A stretch of 13,254 nucleotides of DNA from assembly GCA_964644525.1 (NCBI GenBank), contig CAZXWC010000044.1:1-13254 (forward strand), given 5' to 3'. Both the position numbers and the translations under genes were made by a program. This DNA is from BM714 sp964644525. Lineage in GTDB: Bacteria > Bacillota > Clostridia > Peptostreptococcales > BM714. A model generated the notes under the pieces. That model was not told where the DNA came from and made no database searches. It worked only from the letters and a program-made list of their open reading frames with translations. Positions 13,227 to 13,254 of the stretch are shown here, piece after piece (the first letter of the stretch is position 1; every line of letters starts with the position of its first letter).

Positions 13227-13254
13227 GCCAATCAAACCTATTTCAGTATCAATT

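Overview
The window looks like chromosomal DNA of a low-to-mid-GC anaerobic Firmicute, most likely a Clostridia-class organism. This rests on strong AGGAGG ribosome sites, AT-rich intergenic DNA, sigma-A-type promoters, and the gene families seen: a pot operon led by an XRE-cupin regulator, an Mrp-type antiporter with split MbhD/MbhE subunits, an ECF sigma/zinc-finger anti-sigma pair, and a type 2 isopentenyl diphosphate isomerase. I cannot name genus or species. Every gene is on the minus strand except the last (fni, plus).

Layout, from left to right. (1) 1-4071: a polyamine ABC transporter operon read right to left as XRE-cupin regulator, potA (ATPase), potB and potC (permeases), potD (binding lipoprotein, cut by the window edge). 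One promoter with a palindromic candidate operator lies upstream of the regulator. The genes are overlapping or nearly touching, so this is one transcript, probably autoregulated. (2) 4145-5817: an ECF sigma factor and its membrane anti-sigma factor, coupled by an ATGA overlap and closed by a clear intrinsic terminator. The leader upstream of the sigma gene holds a good promoter, a structured hairpin region and a terminator-like hairpin. (3) 5893-6824: a stand-alone radical SAM gene ending inside an 11-bp perfect inverted repeat. (4) 6908-7252: a decayed remnant of the C-terminal end of what looks like an FAD-linked oxidase, with two frame changes. (5) 7403-11952: an eight-gene Mrp/Mbh-type cation/proton antiporter operon in the order mnhD-mnhE-mnhF-mnhG-mbhD-mbhE-mnhB-mnhC. 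It has a promoter and a roughly 180-nt leader upstream and a hairpin terminator downstream. (6) 11998-13116: fni, divergently transcribed, with its own promoter, followed by a long imperfect inverted repeat.

Function: the pot operon imports spermidine/putrescine at the cost of ATP. The sigma/anti-sigma pair should carry an envelope signal. The Mrp-like complex should exchange Na+ (or another cation) for protons across the membrane. Its most unusual property is that it carries only one NuoL/M/N-like (antiporter-like) subunit: the NuoL-like N-terminal part of MrpA is absent, and the C-terminal part of MrpA is present as two separate small genes, as in archaeal Mbh hydrogenases, yet no hydrogenase genes are in the operon. 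The MbhD subunit carries an extra soluble domain of about 100 residues that I do not recognise. I saw no CRISPR array, tRNA, rRNA, insertion sequence or phage gene.
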